Source of the DNA: Oopsacas minuta
Lineage: Eukaryota > Porifera > Hexactinellida > Lyssacinosida > Leucopsacidae
Assembly: GCA_024704765.1 (NCBI GenBank)
Contig: JAKMXF010000266.1
Coordinates: 310,001 to 374,000 of the forward strand
Length of the DNA: 64,000 bases
Direction of reading: 5' to 3'
Below are positions 21,372-30,929 of this stretch, piece after piece; position 1 is the first letter of the stretch; every line of letters begins with the position of its first letter. Under the pieces are notes generated by a model. It searched no databases. It was not told where the DNA came from and saw only the letters and a list, made by a program, of their open reading frames with translations. Made by a program: the position numbers and the translations under genes.

Positions 21372-24300
21372 ATGTCGAGGAGGGATAACGAAATTGATGA
21401 GAATATAGTCGATAGTACATTTGTAAAGAATATTCTAGAAGATTTAGATGTATTTGTTGGTGGAAAGAAGAGAAAACTCCCTGATAATGCTAAACCTACA
21501 GAAACAGTTGTATCTGATAGTTTGAAATCATCAAGTAGTATTATTTCAATTGGTAGTAGTAATATAGAGAGGAGACATACACAAGGTATTCAAATCAATT
21601 GTACTTGTATTGCGATAATTTCTATGAATAATAATGCAGGGCTTTCGACATACTATTGTATATTTATATCTCTTCGGGGACTACCTGATCGCTCGCCTGT
21701 GGAAATGCGGAAACGGGCTGGCATTTTTCGACCTCCCTGACACCCCGTTTGTGGAGTTTAAACTGTACTATTTCTATAGATTTGACTGGCTCTTCAAGTC
21801 AACTGGACCTGATTGCAGCAAGTGCTCGTATCATACAGTTAGAATCAGAATTACATTATATTGAGAGAGATAGTAAGAAAGCTCGTTATGAACAAGAATT
21901 AGAACTTATTACTAACTATCCCAACTCTGTTAAGCTACAATTGGAATTTGATGAACTCAAACAGAAGTATCAAACTGCGAAAGGTTATACTTAGTTTTAA
22001 CGAAAACTCAATATTAATTTTATCAATATTTTTTGCAATTTAGAGAAAAGTGAGAAATCTGATAAATCTAGGAGATCAATAGAAAATGAATGGAAACAGA
22101 CAAACAGTGTATGGAAAAGAGAGAAATTACAATTACAAAGTGAATTAACTGAGCTGAAGCATGATTTGAGAGCTACCAAATCTGAATTAGATTTCCTTAA
22201 TCAACAGAAAGAAATTGCTATTACAACACAAGAACTCAAATACTCAGGTTTCACATACGTTATAACTCATATTACATTAGGTTATTTACATTTTTAGTTC
22301 AACAAAAAAGGCTTATTCAAGAAAATTTTCACTTTAGAAAACAATCACCCACGGTGCGAATCTCCATCCTAAAATGGATGTACGTATGTATAACCGAGGA
22401 CGGATATACATACGTCACACATCGTTCATGTCATTATGGCATCTTCCTATAGGAGCTGCACTAAAAATATTAATTTTGTCAATACACATTGGACAATACA
22501 TATGTTATAATCAACTTGTATATTAAGATAGCTAATACTTTTGACAAGTTCTCGTGAGGCTGCTAATCACTGATTACGTCAGTGGCGCTCCCACGGGCCG
22601 CGGGTATGCCAAATCCTGGGATCGCCCCTAGATTACGCTCTAATGCAATCGCCCTTTGTGATTATCATTGTCACATACATTTTACCTAGCTAGCATTTAA
22701 TTGAATTCGAGTATTATTTACTATTTTTGTGTACAGAAATTAGCAAATATTTAAATGTCTTCACAAGCAGAAGAATCAGTATTCGTTAACTATAAAGACG
22801 TTACTAAATATTTACGTTTTAACTTGCCATGTAAAACTGGTAAATTACAGCGTGAAAGAATGTCTTACTTCACTGGAGCTGATGCTATTGATACGCTAAT
22901 GGAATCTAAATGGGCCAAAAAGCCACATTCAAAAGGATTGTTTTTCGATTCAAGATACTCAGCTTTGGATTTCTGTACTCTTCTATTGAAAGAAAGATTG
23001 ATTGTACGTTGTGAAATGATAAAATTAGACGCAGATGGAAAGCCTGAAGCAAAGCAAAAAGATACAATAAAAAATAAAAAGAAAGATCTTTCAGCTTCGC
23101 CAAAATCCGAAGAGACTACCAAACGTAAGAAGGTATTCCGTAAGTATAAGTTCGAAGTTCACGGTAAGCAAAATTTCTCAGATTTAGATGATAGCATATA
23201 CGCTTGGAGATACAATCCTACAAGTTCTACACAGTTTCTAATGGGCTTTGCTTTAGTAATTGGATTCATTGCTTTTAATCTAGCACCTATTTGGCCGAGC
23301 TGGATGCGATCTGGCATGGGAATGACAGCTTGGCTACTCTGTGCAGTTATAGGATTCCTACTGTTACTTATCGTCGTTAGGATAATATTATACTACACGT
23401 TATATGCAGTGAGTTGTGGGAAATGGAATTTCTGGTTACTCCCAAATCTACACCAGGATTGTGGGATACTAGAATCATTTATCCCTTTCTACTCATTTGA
23501 ATCAAAAGGTAAAAAGAAGAAGAAACACTGATTTGTGCTGTGATAGGAGCTAATAAATTAGGAGTCTTGTAAATGTTAATGCTATAGATTATATTTAACT
23601 GAGTAAATATGATATTGCAATCACATACGATACTCAGGATTATAGCAGGGGGGGAACGAAATGTGAACTTCCACCGTCAAATTGCTCAGTATTAACTATT
23701 GTCTACTGTACTTTATTCTAGTATTAATATATTTTGTATCCTTAGAATTGGAGCAAAAATACCTGGGACAAGTTGAACTATTAGAAAAGGCAAACACTCG
23801 TTTAAATGAAGAATTAGCGCCAGTTTTAGCTAAATATGAAGATTGCGAGAACAAATGCAAGAAGTTAGAAAGAGATATTCAACAGAGAGAGGATGATGCG
23901 CATATATTCGCTTGCGTAAATGATAAATTACCAAATTTAATCAAAGCTGAGAAGAAATATTTACAATTACAAGCAGATAATGAAATTCTAATGGGTAGAT
24001 GTAGAGATTTTGAAATGATTAGAGAGAGAGCGATAGATTTTGAGGGTAAATATAACAGGAGTGAGTCTCGTCTAAGAGAACTATCTTCTGTAATAACTGA
24101 GAATTCTCAATTGAAACAAGCCTTGCAGAAATGGGAGAAGTTTGATTCTGCTGCAATCACTCATATGGGATTTGGTAATTTATTTATTAGCTATTGTTTT
24201 CGTGAAGTTGGGTTTTTGTTGTGTTATATTCGTATAGAGGTATACGGGTGAAAATGGTTGGGAACAGCTGTGCTGATATTTAAGTACTTATATATGAATC

Positions 24301-25867
24301 TATTATTCATTTAGGTTCACCAGACACTCTAATCCGTAAGTACTGTGACATGCAGCAGCAACTTGTCCTGCTAACTGAGAAATCTGGAGATTTACAAACT
24401 ACCCTGACTATATCAGAGTCTAGATTAGCTTCTGTTAGTAGAGAGTTATGCGAAGTGAAATCTGAGTTAGCTATAGAGAAAGCGAATTGTAATATCAAAA
24501 ACGAACAATGTCAAAAGTGAGTTCAGATTTATTTCTACTAGTTAATTACAAGGCAAATTTTTCTTCACAGATAAAAACGATATTTGATATTATTAAGTAA
24601 AGTGTGACCTCTATAAATGCCAGGGCGACGAAAAATGTTACCCTGTTAGCGGAGGTGCATTTGCGTGTTTCACTATAATTATTTTTATAGATTAGAGAGA
24701 AAATTAGTTTATATTAAGATGGATAGAGACAGTTATCCCAAACTGATAAAATCATACGATAAAGCTAGTTTCTCTCACTCTTCTGAAGATGAACTTTTGA
24801 AAGTTAGAGTAGAGCGTAGTGAACAAAACCTAGCACGAGCAGAAGAGCGAATAAAAGAACTGGAAGGAGAATTAGAGAATATTCACAATGCCAGTAATTC
24901 TAATATTATGGAATTGACTATAGCGAATTCTCAGTTATCTTCATTGATGATTGAACTGGAAAGTAAAACGACATCTATAGCCAGACTTCAAAGCAAGGTA
25001 ATTTTGTCCCTATAAATAGTTTCTGCATTATGTTTAATGATTTGATTAGATGGAATGGCTTGAACAACAAAACAAAATTTATCAACAAGAAAATAATAAT
25101 TTAGAGTTACAATTAACTAGTAAGACTCAAGAGCTAAAGAATATTTCTTCTCTTGAAACTAAAAACATTGAAGAAGAAGCACCTCGTCAAATCTGGGTTC
25201 ATTTCAAACGGAACAATCTTTCAAACGCGAGGGAAGAGAAAATGAAAGAACTTTTAAAACTCAGAACAGAAAATGAGGAATTGAGATTAGCTATAGAGAA
25301 TGGAGAATATTCACTGGAGGATATGGTACATAAGAAAGAGGTAAATCAATTGAAGGATAGACTTAAATATGCAGATGTTATGGAAAATAGATTGAAGGAG
25401 TCTTTTTCCAAAAGAATTACTGAATTTAGAGAGGTAATATTGTAATGTTTTCACATTTTTGAGAAATCAAATTCGAGAGGAAACGAGATTTGGAAACCCT
25501 ACGAATTACTATTCCCTTCCCTTACGCCCAATGAATCCTAGTTTTATCGTTCCCTTATTCTTGTTAATTTTGTCTCAAAACATTTATAATATTTTCTAAC
25601 AAGGTATGCAGCATGCTAACAGGCTACAGAATCGATGCACAGCCAGGAGGCAAATATAAAATACGTTCTGTATACGCAGAGAGTGCAGATGACTATCTAG
25701 AGTTTGTCATATCGCAAGGTAATCTATCTCTCCTACCTACCTCCTACTCAGATAAAATACAATCTAAAGTCACTTTATATCTCAATCAACATTCTTCTCT
25801 ACCTTGTCTTCTCAGCGATATTACTATGGAATTATACAAGAAGTGTACTTTATTTCTTGATCCATGA
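21372..25867 (+). CDS. MAD1L1: Spindle-assembly-checkpoint protein MAD1, 735 aa
   Basis: MAD1 recruits MAD2 to unattached kinetochores and templates the checkpoint signal. Eight exons keep one frame: 21372-21585, 21780-21983, 22044-22247, 23746-24174, 24315-24516, 24691-24997, 25050-25433 and 25604-25867 (TGA). They give 735 residues, against 718 in human. Most of the protein is heptad-rich coiled coil. The C-terminal domain is diagnostic: SKRITEFREV..MLTGYRIDA, YKIRSVYAESADDYLEF and a final LPCLLSDITMELYKKC, matching the RWD-like fold of MAD1. The MAD2-interaction region is expected in exon 6 or 7; I did not identify a definite MIM. Intron 3 (1498 bp) contains the whole SEC62 gene; phase 1 is kept across it. 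Introns 1 and 5 carry family A remnants. Confidence 0.93.
21690..21765. mobile_element. MITE-like element, family A (right part)
   Basis: Lies in MAD1 intron 1. GCGGAAACGGGCTGGCATTT and CCCTGACACCCCGTTTGTGG align with the right half of the copy at 8033-8178. It ends AAACTG before TA at 21766-21767. The left terminus is degenerate. Confidence 0.6.
22248..22754. other. MAD1 intron sequence upstream of nested SEC62
   Basis: 507 bp that must hold the SEC62 promoter and 5' UTR while remaining MAD1 intron. It contains the 22382-22415 hairpin and a G/C-rich patch near 22581-22640 beginning CAGTGGCGCTCCCACGGG. That start resembles a transposon end, and its first ten bases are the inverted complement of bases 7655-7664. 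Confidence 0.45.
22382..22415. repeat. Perfect 11-bp inverted repeat (hairpin)
   Basis: ACGTATGTATA (22382-22392) and TATACATACGT (22405-22415) are exact inverted complements separated by 12 bases. It lies upstream of SEC62 inside MAD1 intron 3. Arms and loop are too short for a typical pre-miRNA. It may be a MITE core or a cis element of the nested promoter. Confidence 0.5.
22755..23531 (+). CDS. SEC62: SEC62 translocation protein, 258 aa, nested in a MAD1 intron
   Basis: SEC62 is an ER-membrane partner of the SEC61 channel used in post-translational translocation. The single exon starts at ATG 22755 and ends TGA 23529-23531. Family features seen: an N-terminal winged-helix-like region (KYLRFNLPCKTGK, YFTGADAIDTLMESKWAKK, LDFCTLLLKERLI), a Lys-rich linker, IYAWRYNP, two membrane spans (about residues 158-178 and 190-213), and the conserved FWLLPNLHQDCGILESFIPFY without intervening change. 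It ends KGKKKKKH and lacks the long acidic C-terminal tail, including the LC3-interacting motif, of the human protein. It lies wholly within MAD1 intron 3, same strand, with its own AATAAA at 23552-23557. Confidence 0.93.
   Translation: MSSQAEESVFVNYKDVTKYLRFNLPCKTGKLQRERMSYFTGADAIDTLMESKWAKKPHSKGLFFDSRYSALDFCTLLLKERLIVRCEMIKLDADGKPEAKQKDTIKNKKKDLSASPKSEETTKRKKVFRKYKFEVHGKQNFSDLDDSIYAWRYNPTSSTQFLMGFALVIGFIAFNLAPIWPSWMRSGMGMTAWLLCAVIGFLLLLIVVRIILYYTLYAVSCGKWNFWLLPNLHQDCGILESFIPFYSFESKGKKKKKH
23552..23557 (+). terminator. Candidate polyadenylation signal for SEC62
   Basis: AATAAA lies 21 bases after the SEC62 stop codon. It is inside MAD1 intron 3, so use during MAD1 transcription would truncate MAD1 mRNA. 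Assigned by position only. Confidence 0.5.
24602..24656. mobile_element. Probable remnant of a family A element
   Basis: Lies in MAD1 intron 5. GTGTGACCTCTATAAATGCC and, inverted, GCACCTCCGCTAACAGGG resemble the TGTAACCTCC termini of family A with most of the interior gone. Confidence 0.35.
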
Positions 25868-26269
25868 AAATGTTATAACAAACTGAAACACCTTTTTCAT
25901 AATTTCATCAAAATATCAGTTTATTATAATCTTTGATAGTTAATCGAGGCAATTTACAATACTTCCACTAATATATGCGGTTATCTATGGAGAGCAATGA
26001 CTAACTTTTCTCTTTTGCGAATAAACTATCAGGTTAGATTATTTACTTGAATCTTTTACAGTATTCTCCTGGGTGCATGGACCTGTCTGTTGAGAGTCCA
26101 TAGGATCTCAAAATTTGTATTGCAGTCTAGTGGCGGGGTCCACAGAATATGTTAAAAAAACTTAAACTTGGTATAGGGTGAGAAAGTATCCTTATTTCAC
26201 AAATTCTCAATTTGGTATGTGACATAAGTATAACACGTAATAGTGTATTTAATATTGTATTGATTAAGC
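25868..26269. other. Intergenic between MAD1 and ACOX1
   Basis: 402 bp, AT-rich, with a slightly G/C-richer patch at about 26075-26145 containing ATGGAC and GTCCAT as a short inverted pair. No coding signal. Confidence 0.4.
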
Positions 26270-28246
26270 ATGGAAACAATAGCAGCAGAACGTAAAGCTT
26301 CAAAACTAGCCACAAAGGAATTGACATACTTTCTCTACGGTGGAGAAGAAATGGTTCTTAGAAAGAGGGAAATTGAGAATGCTGTTATTTCAGATCCAAC
26401 CTATGACATCACGAAATATCATTATCTGACAAGGGAAGAGCTTTTCGAGCAGGCAGTAAAGAAATCAGTACATAGCATAACTAAATTAATGCCAGAACTT
26501 GACATACTCGGTGTGTTTGAGAGACATAGCCTAACTAGTGTAATAGGAGGAGAGAATCCGTTATCTCTCCACACAGACATGTTTATGCCTACTATAACAG
26601 GACAGGGTAGTGATGAACAACAGGAAAAATGGTTACCATTAGCTACTAACTATAAGATCATTGGTTGTTATGCCCAGACAGAAATGGGACACGGGACGTA
26701 TGTACGTGGATTGGAGACAACTGCAACGTATGACCCTGTAAAGCAAGAGTTTGATATACACAGTCCTACTCTAACCTCTATAAAATGGTGGCCTGGTACC
26801 CTGGGTGTAAACGCTACCCACGCGATCGTCCCTGCTCGACTGATAACGAAAGGTGAAGATAAAGGCATACATAATTTCATCGTTCAATTACGAAGTCTAG
26901 ACAACCACACTGCTATGAAAGGCATTACTATTGGAGATATTGGACCGAAGTTTGGCTATGCCGAAATGGACAATGGATTTCTGAAATTCGAGCATGTCCG
27001 TATTCCAAGAGATAATCTATTAATGCGCTTTTCACAGGTTTTACCTGATGGTACATATGTCCGTCCTAAGACCTCTTCAAAACTCTCCTATGGAACCATG
27101 GTATTGATTCGTGCAGGTTTATCAAAGTTCTCATTTGAAATGCTCTCACGTGCATTAACCATTGCTATACGCTATAGTATTGTACGTAGACAGACACAAA
27201 ACAGACCTGGTGAAGCTGAAACTCAATTACTCGACTATGTCAATCAACAACATACTCTAATCACGTTGTTAGCCACAGTATTTGGGATATATTTTGTTTC
27301 CCAGGACACCATACAATTGTATGTTAAAACGCAATCACAGCTTAACGAAGAGAATATGGAATTGTTACCTGAACTACATGCTTCTTCATCTGGCGTTAAG
27401 GCAATTTCGACTAATCTCGCTTCTCAAGGAATAGAGACATGTCGTATAGCCTGTGGAGGACATGGTTACTCCTTGTCAAGTGGTTTCCCATTTCTCTACC
27501 AGTCAACTACACCATCAATGACTTATGAAGGAGATAACAATGTGTTACTTCTACAAACAGCAAGATATTTAATTAAGATTAGAAAGGAGGTACAGGAAGA
27601 TCCATCATACTCACCACCTGATAACGTCAACTACTTAACTGAAGCTGTACGGCCTAGAAATATCAACTTCCGGTCACCACAACATCAGCTGGCTCTCTAT
27701 CAATGTATGGTACGCGCTTGTGTAGACAGAGCAGCCACTAAAGTATCTCAAGGTGAGAAAATCGGGTTGGACTATTTCGACGCTTGGAATGCAGCTGCAG
27801 TTGAGTTAATACAATGCGCAGAAGCACATACTCATTACGTCATGGTTAAATCATTTATTGAGAATATTGACAAGGAAGAAGTAAGAAATATGTCACCTTA
27901 TAACCAGTTTATACTCAAATGTTTGAGTGATATATTCTCACTAAATTACATACTGAATAAATCAGGTCTATTTATAGAAGCAGGCGCTATATATGGCAGA
28001 GAACTGAATGAAATTAGAGAAGTTATTCAGTCTCAAATACTTGAAGTTAGACCTGCAGCTGTTTCACTCGTAGACGCCTTTGATTATCCAGATTTTGTTC
28101 TGCGATCTGTTTTAGGTAGGAAAGACGGTGACGTATACACGGCTATGTGGGAATGGGTACAGCATAATCCTCGTAACAAACACAAGAACGGAGTACATCC
28201 TGTGTATAAGAAGTATACTAGGAAACTACTCAGAGCTAAGATGTAA
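26270..28246 (+). CDS. ACOX1: Peroxisomal acyl-coenzyme A oxidase, 658 aa
   Basis: This enzyme performs the first, H2O2-producing step of peroxisomal beta-oxidation, desaturating acyl-CoA with FAD. It is a single-exon gene of normal family length. The N-terminal domain starts ERKASKLATKELTYFLYGG. The flavin-site segment is CYAQTEMGHGTYVRGLETTA, followed by WWPGTLG and the beta-domain. The acyl-CoA oxidase C-terminal domains contain ACGGHGYS and TYEGDNNVLLLQTA, where Glu420 aligns with the catalytic base (Glu421 in rat enzyme). The protein ends AKM, which fits the PTS1 consensus [SAC]-[KRH]-[LM], so PEX5 import is expected. ACOX1 versus ACOX2/3 is judged from overall similarity only. It may work with the ACSBG product of this window, which activates fatty acids. 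Confidence 0.94.
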   Translation: METIAAERKASKLATKELTYFLYGGEEMVLRKREIENAVISDPTYDITKYHYLTREELFEQAVKKSVHSITKLMPELDILGVFERHSLTSVIGGENPLSLHTDMFMPTITGQGSDEQQEKWLPLATNYKIIGCYAQTEMGHGTYVRGLETTATYDPVKQEFDIHSPTLTSIKWWPGTLGVNATHAIVPARLITKGEDKGIHNFIVQLRSLDNHTAMKGITIGDIGPKFGYAEMDNGFLKFEHVRIPRDNLLMRFSQVLPDGTYVRPKTSSKLSYGTMVLIRAGLSKFSFEMLSRALTIAIRYSIVRRQTQNRPGEAETQLLDYVNQQHTLITLLATVFGIYFVSQDTIQLYVKTQSQLNEENMELLPELHASSSGVKAISTNLASQGIETCRIACGGHGYSLSSGFPFLYQSTTPSMTYEGDNNVLLLQTARYLIKIRKEVQEDPSYSPPDNVNYLTEAVRPRNINFRSPQHQLALYQCMVRACVDRAATKVSQGEKIGLDYFDAWNAAAVELIQCAEAHTHYVMVKSFIENIDKEEVRNMSPYNQFILKCLSDIFSLNYILNKSGLFIEAGAIYGRELNEIREVIQSQILEVRPAAVSLVDAFDYPDFVLRSVLGRKDGDVYTAMWEWVQHNPRNKHKNGVHPVYKKYTRKLLRAKM

Positions 28247-28508
28247 ATTAGCTGTCTAGTTTAGTTGAATATTTGGATTTTTATAAACTAGGTTAGATAA
28301 TTGTTTGAGATATATCTATAAGTATTTGTAATTCTTGTTTAGTTCTTTTATATTGTAATCTGTTGTTTCCATTTCATATTATACATGTGATCTGGCAAAT
28401 AGTAACGGTATTACATAGAAGTATCAGGTTCATTTCTATGAACCTGTATAGGTAATACTGTGATATAATTTCATAGGAAGTACTCATTTTTGCCTAGAAG
28501 TAATAATA

Positions 28509-30730
28509 ATGTCAGACAGTTCTGAGAACTTCCTTGGGAGTGGCTCGGATGTGGAGCAAGAAGATATTCCTAAACAAAAGATTCCGCCCTCCAGACCCCC
28601 TCTCTACCTCTCCTCTTCTTCTGAGGGTTCAGTAGGAGAGCCGGAGAATCCTGCACATGTTAATCTCTCACAAAATACAGCTAGCAGTTCTCAGAATAGA
28701 GATCTCATGATAGAACTGGGATTATCTTCTTCTGAGGATGACAATGATAAAGTACAGAAAAATACTGGTTAGCGATTCTTGATACAAACTTCCGAATAAT
28801 AGTACAGACACTCCCCGTTATATCGAAACATGGACATATCGGAATACCCGCTTATCGCTGTCCCTTGTGCTTCGATAACGGGAGCTGACTAGTAAATTCT
28901 TTATGAACCATGTGGATTTTCATATTATTGATATTATATATTACACTCTACTATTATTTGAATAGATAACGCTATTGACTCTACTAAAGATTCTTCTCGT
29001 CTGTTCAACTCCTCAGACGATGAGAGTGTAGATTCTCCTCATTACAGTGACTTTGAAGCAGGGGATGTCTCTGCAAATGCAACACTCAATTCTACGTCAC
29101 AAGCCCTGTTCGGAGAAGAATTATCATCCTCTAGTTCAGATGATGGTAGTAGTAATGGCGGCAGTCGTACCGAGCCTAGTGGTGTTAAAAACCGCGAGTT
29201 ACTTGGTTTGGAATCGACTGGAGAGAGTGAAGACTTGGGATCAGGTGACGAGGGAGCTGTTAGTAAACAGGAGATATTAGAAGAACATGTTGTAGATGAT
29301 AATAACGATGAATTTCTTGATGAAGTTGAAGGAGGTGGTGGTAGTGATCAGAATGAAGCTGTTGGGTTCTTGAGTGATGATGATGATGACGATGATATTT
29401 TAGGGGCTGATGCGTCACATGATACACATGCTAATCTATCTGCTCAGATGCCTAAGAGCTCTTTGGAAATGGGATCGGAGATATTCTATGTTAAATTACC
29501 GAATTTCCTGAGGTTTGTTAGAAATACTGTTCAGTAGTATTTATTATTTAATATACATGTAATAATTATGAAACTATTTCTCGTTATAATTCCCACAAAT
29601 ATAATAACTTCAATATATGAACTTTTCAGTGAATACAATGAGACCACATACGTACACTAACAGGAGAACTCATTTGATTGTATTAACTATTTAAATGCTT
29701 CTTACAACCTAGATTGTTATACAATTACATCCTACTTTACAAAGATAGATTATCAATTCTGTATATATAATTCTTTAGCATTGACACACGACCATTCAAT
29801 CCATCCTATTACGAGTATGAAGGAGATGATGAGGAGATTCTTGATGAAGAAGGTCGTAAACGATTGAAATTAAAAGTAGAAAATACGATAAGATGGAGGA
29901 AAACTAAAGACCAGACAGGACAAGAAATACGAGAGAGTAATGCTCGTATTGTTAAATGGAAAAACGGTACACTATCCTTGTACCTCGGTAAGTTTGTATT
30001 ATTAATGCTTTCAAACAAATTTAATTATTTATTTATTATAGGAAATGAAATATTCGATGTCTCCCAATTGAAGATGGAAGATAAATGTAATCATTTGTAT
30101 TTAGTTCAGAATGCATTCTTACAAGCTCAATCAGTATTCAATAAAAAGCTTAATATCAAGCCAAGTTCTACAGACAGTCAAACTCACCGAAAAATCACAC
30201 TATCAATCGCGGATAGAGTCAGTCGTACTCAGAAAATGCGAATGATACCAGCCGCGGGGGAGAACCCAGAAGTCATACGAGCCGCCCTACAAGTTAAACA
30301 AGAAGCTCGTGCGAAGGCAGAGAAACTCAGAATTTCTAAAGAGCGAGCTCGTAAACGTAAATTATTATTTAGCGGGCAGAAACTATCTCGTAAATATCTT
30401 GAAGATGACGAAGAGTTGAGTGATGATAGTACAAGCGTTAACGCTGTGAAAAAGAAATTCCAACAAGCTAGAAAAGCCGCAAAAACTAAGCGTAAACACT
30501 CTATCGATGATTTTATTGTTGATTCAGATGAAAAGGAGATTTATAAATCGAGTGACAGTGAACACGATGAATTGACAAGCTCAAGTGAACCTGAAAAAGA
30601 AGATAGTGATGAAACAGATGCTAGTGTAGGTACACGAAAAAGACAGAATAGTTTTAAATCTGCTAATTTTGGAACTAAAAAAAAGAAAGTAATTCATGAC
30701 TCAGATAGTAGTCTTGATATTTCTTCGTGA
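28509..30730 (+). CDS. LEO1: LEO1, subunit of the PAF1 transcription-elongation complex, 567 aa
   Basis: LEO1 rides with RNA polymerase II and promotes histone modification during elongation. Four exons join in frame: 28509-28767, 28966-29512, 29779-29987 and 30042-30730 (TGA). The first 260 or so residues are acidic and Ser/Asp/Glu-rich with an Asp run, as in all LEO1 proteins. The Leo1 domain follows: EIFYVKLPNFL/SIDTRPFNP spanning the exon 2-3 junction, ILDEEGRKRLKLKVENTIRW, ESNARIVKWKNGTLSLYLGNE across the exon 3-4 junction, and SSTDSQTHRKITLSIADR. The C-terminus is a basic helix followed by Ser/Asp/Glu-rich sequence ending in a KKKKV-type nuclear signal. Intron 1 carries an intact family B element. 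Confidence 0.95.
28805..28892. mobile_element. MITE-like element, family B, intact copy
   Basis: An 88-bp element in LEO1 intron 1 with TA on both sides (28803-28804, 28893-28894). The left end is CAGACACTCCCCGTTATATC then GAA; the right end is the inverted complement of CTAGTCAGCTCCCGTTATCG then AA. It is palindromic and non-coding. TA duplication and CAG-type termini resemble pogo/Tigger-derived MITEs (inference). Confidence 0.72.
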
Positions 30731-30929
30731 ATGGTTTGAATGAATTCCTATGCACTCGATTTGTAACTACGCATCATACAATGTGCTCACTCGATTAAAC
30801 TCAGTTATTGTATTTCTTATTGTTTTTGATTTTTGAGATTTTAATTGTAGTAACTGTACTGACTATAGTATAGCAGCTCAGTTTTGATCACTGTTACTTT
30901 ATGTATAGCTAAATTAGCAATAAATATTT

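Noticed and set aside
22382-22415. Pre-miRNA interpretation of the inverted repeat
   Set aside because: Arms of 11 bp and a 12-base loop are too short for a Drosha/Dicer-type precursor.
26075-26145. Patch resembling the G/C-rich island at 3745-3880
   Set aside because: Only short matches (TGGACCCC and similar) are shared; not enough to call one repeat family.
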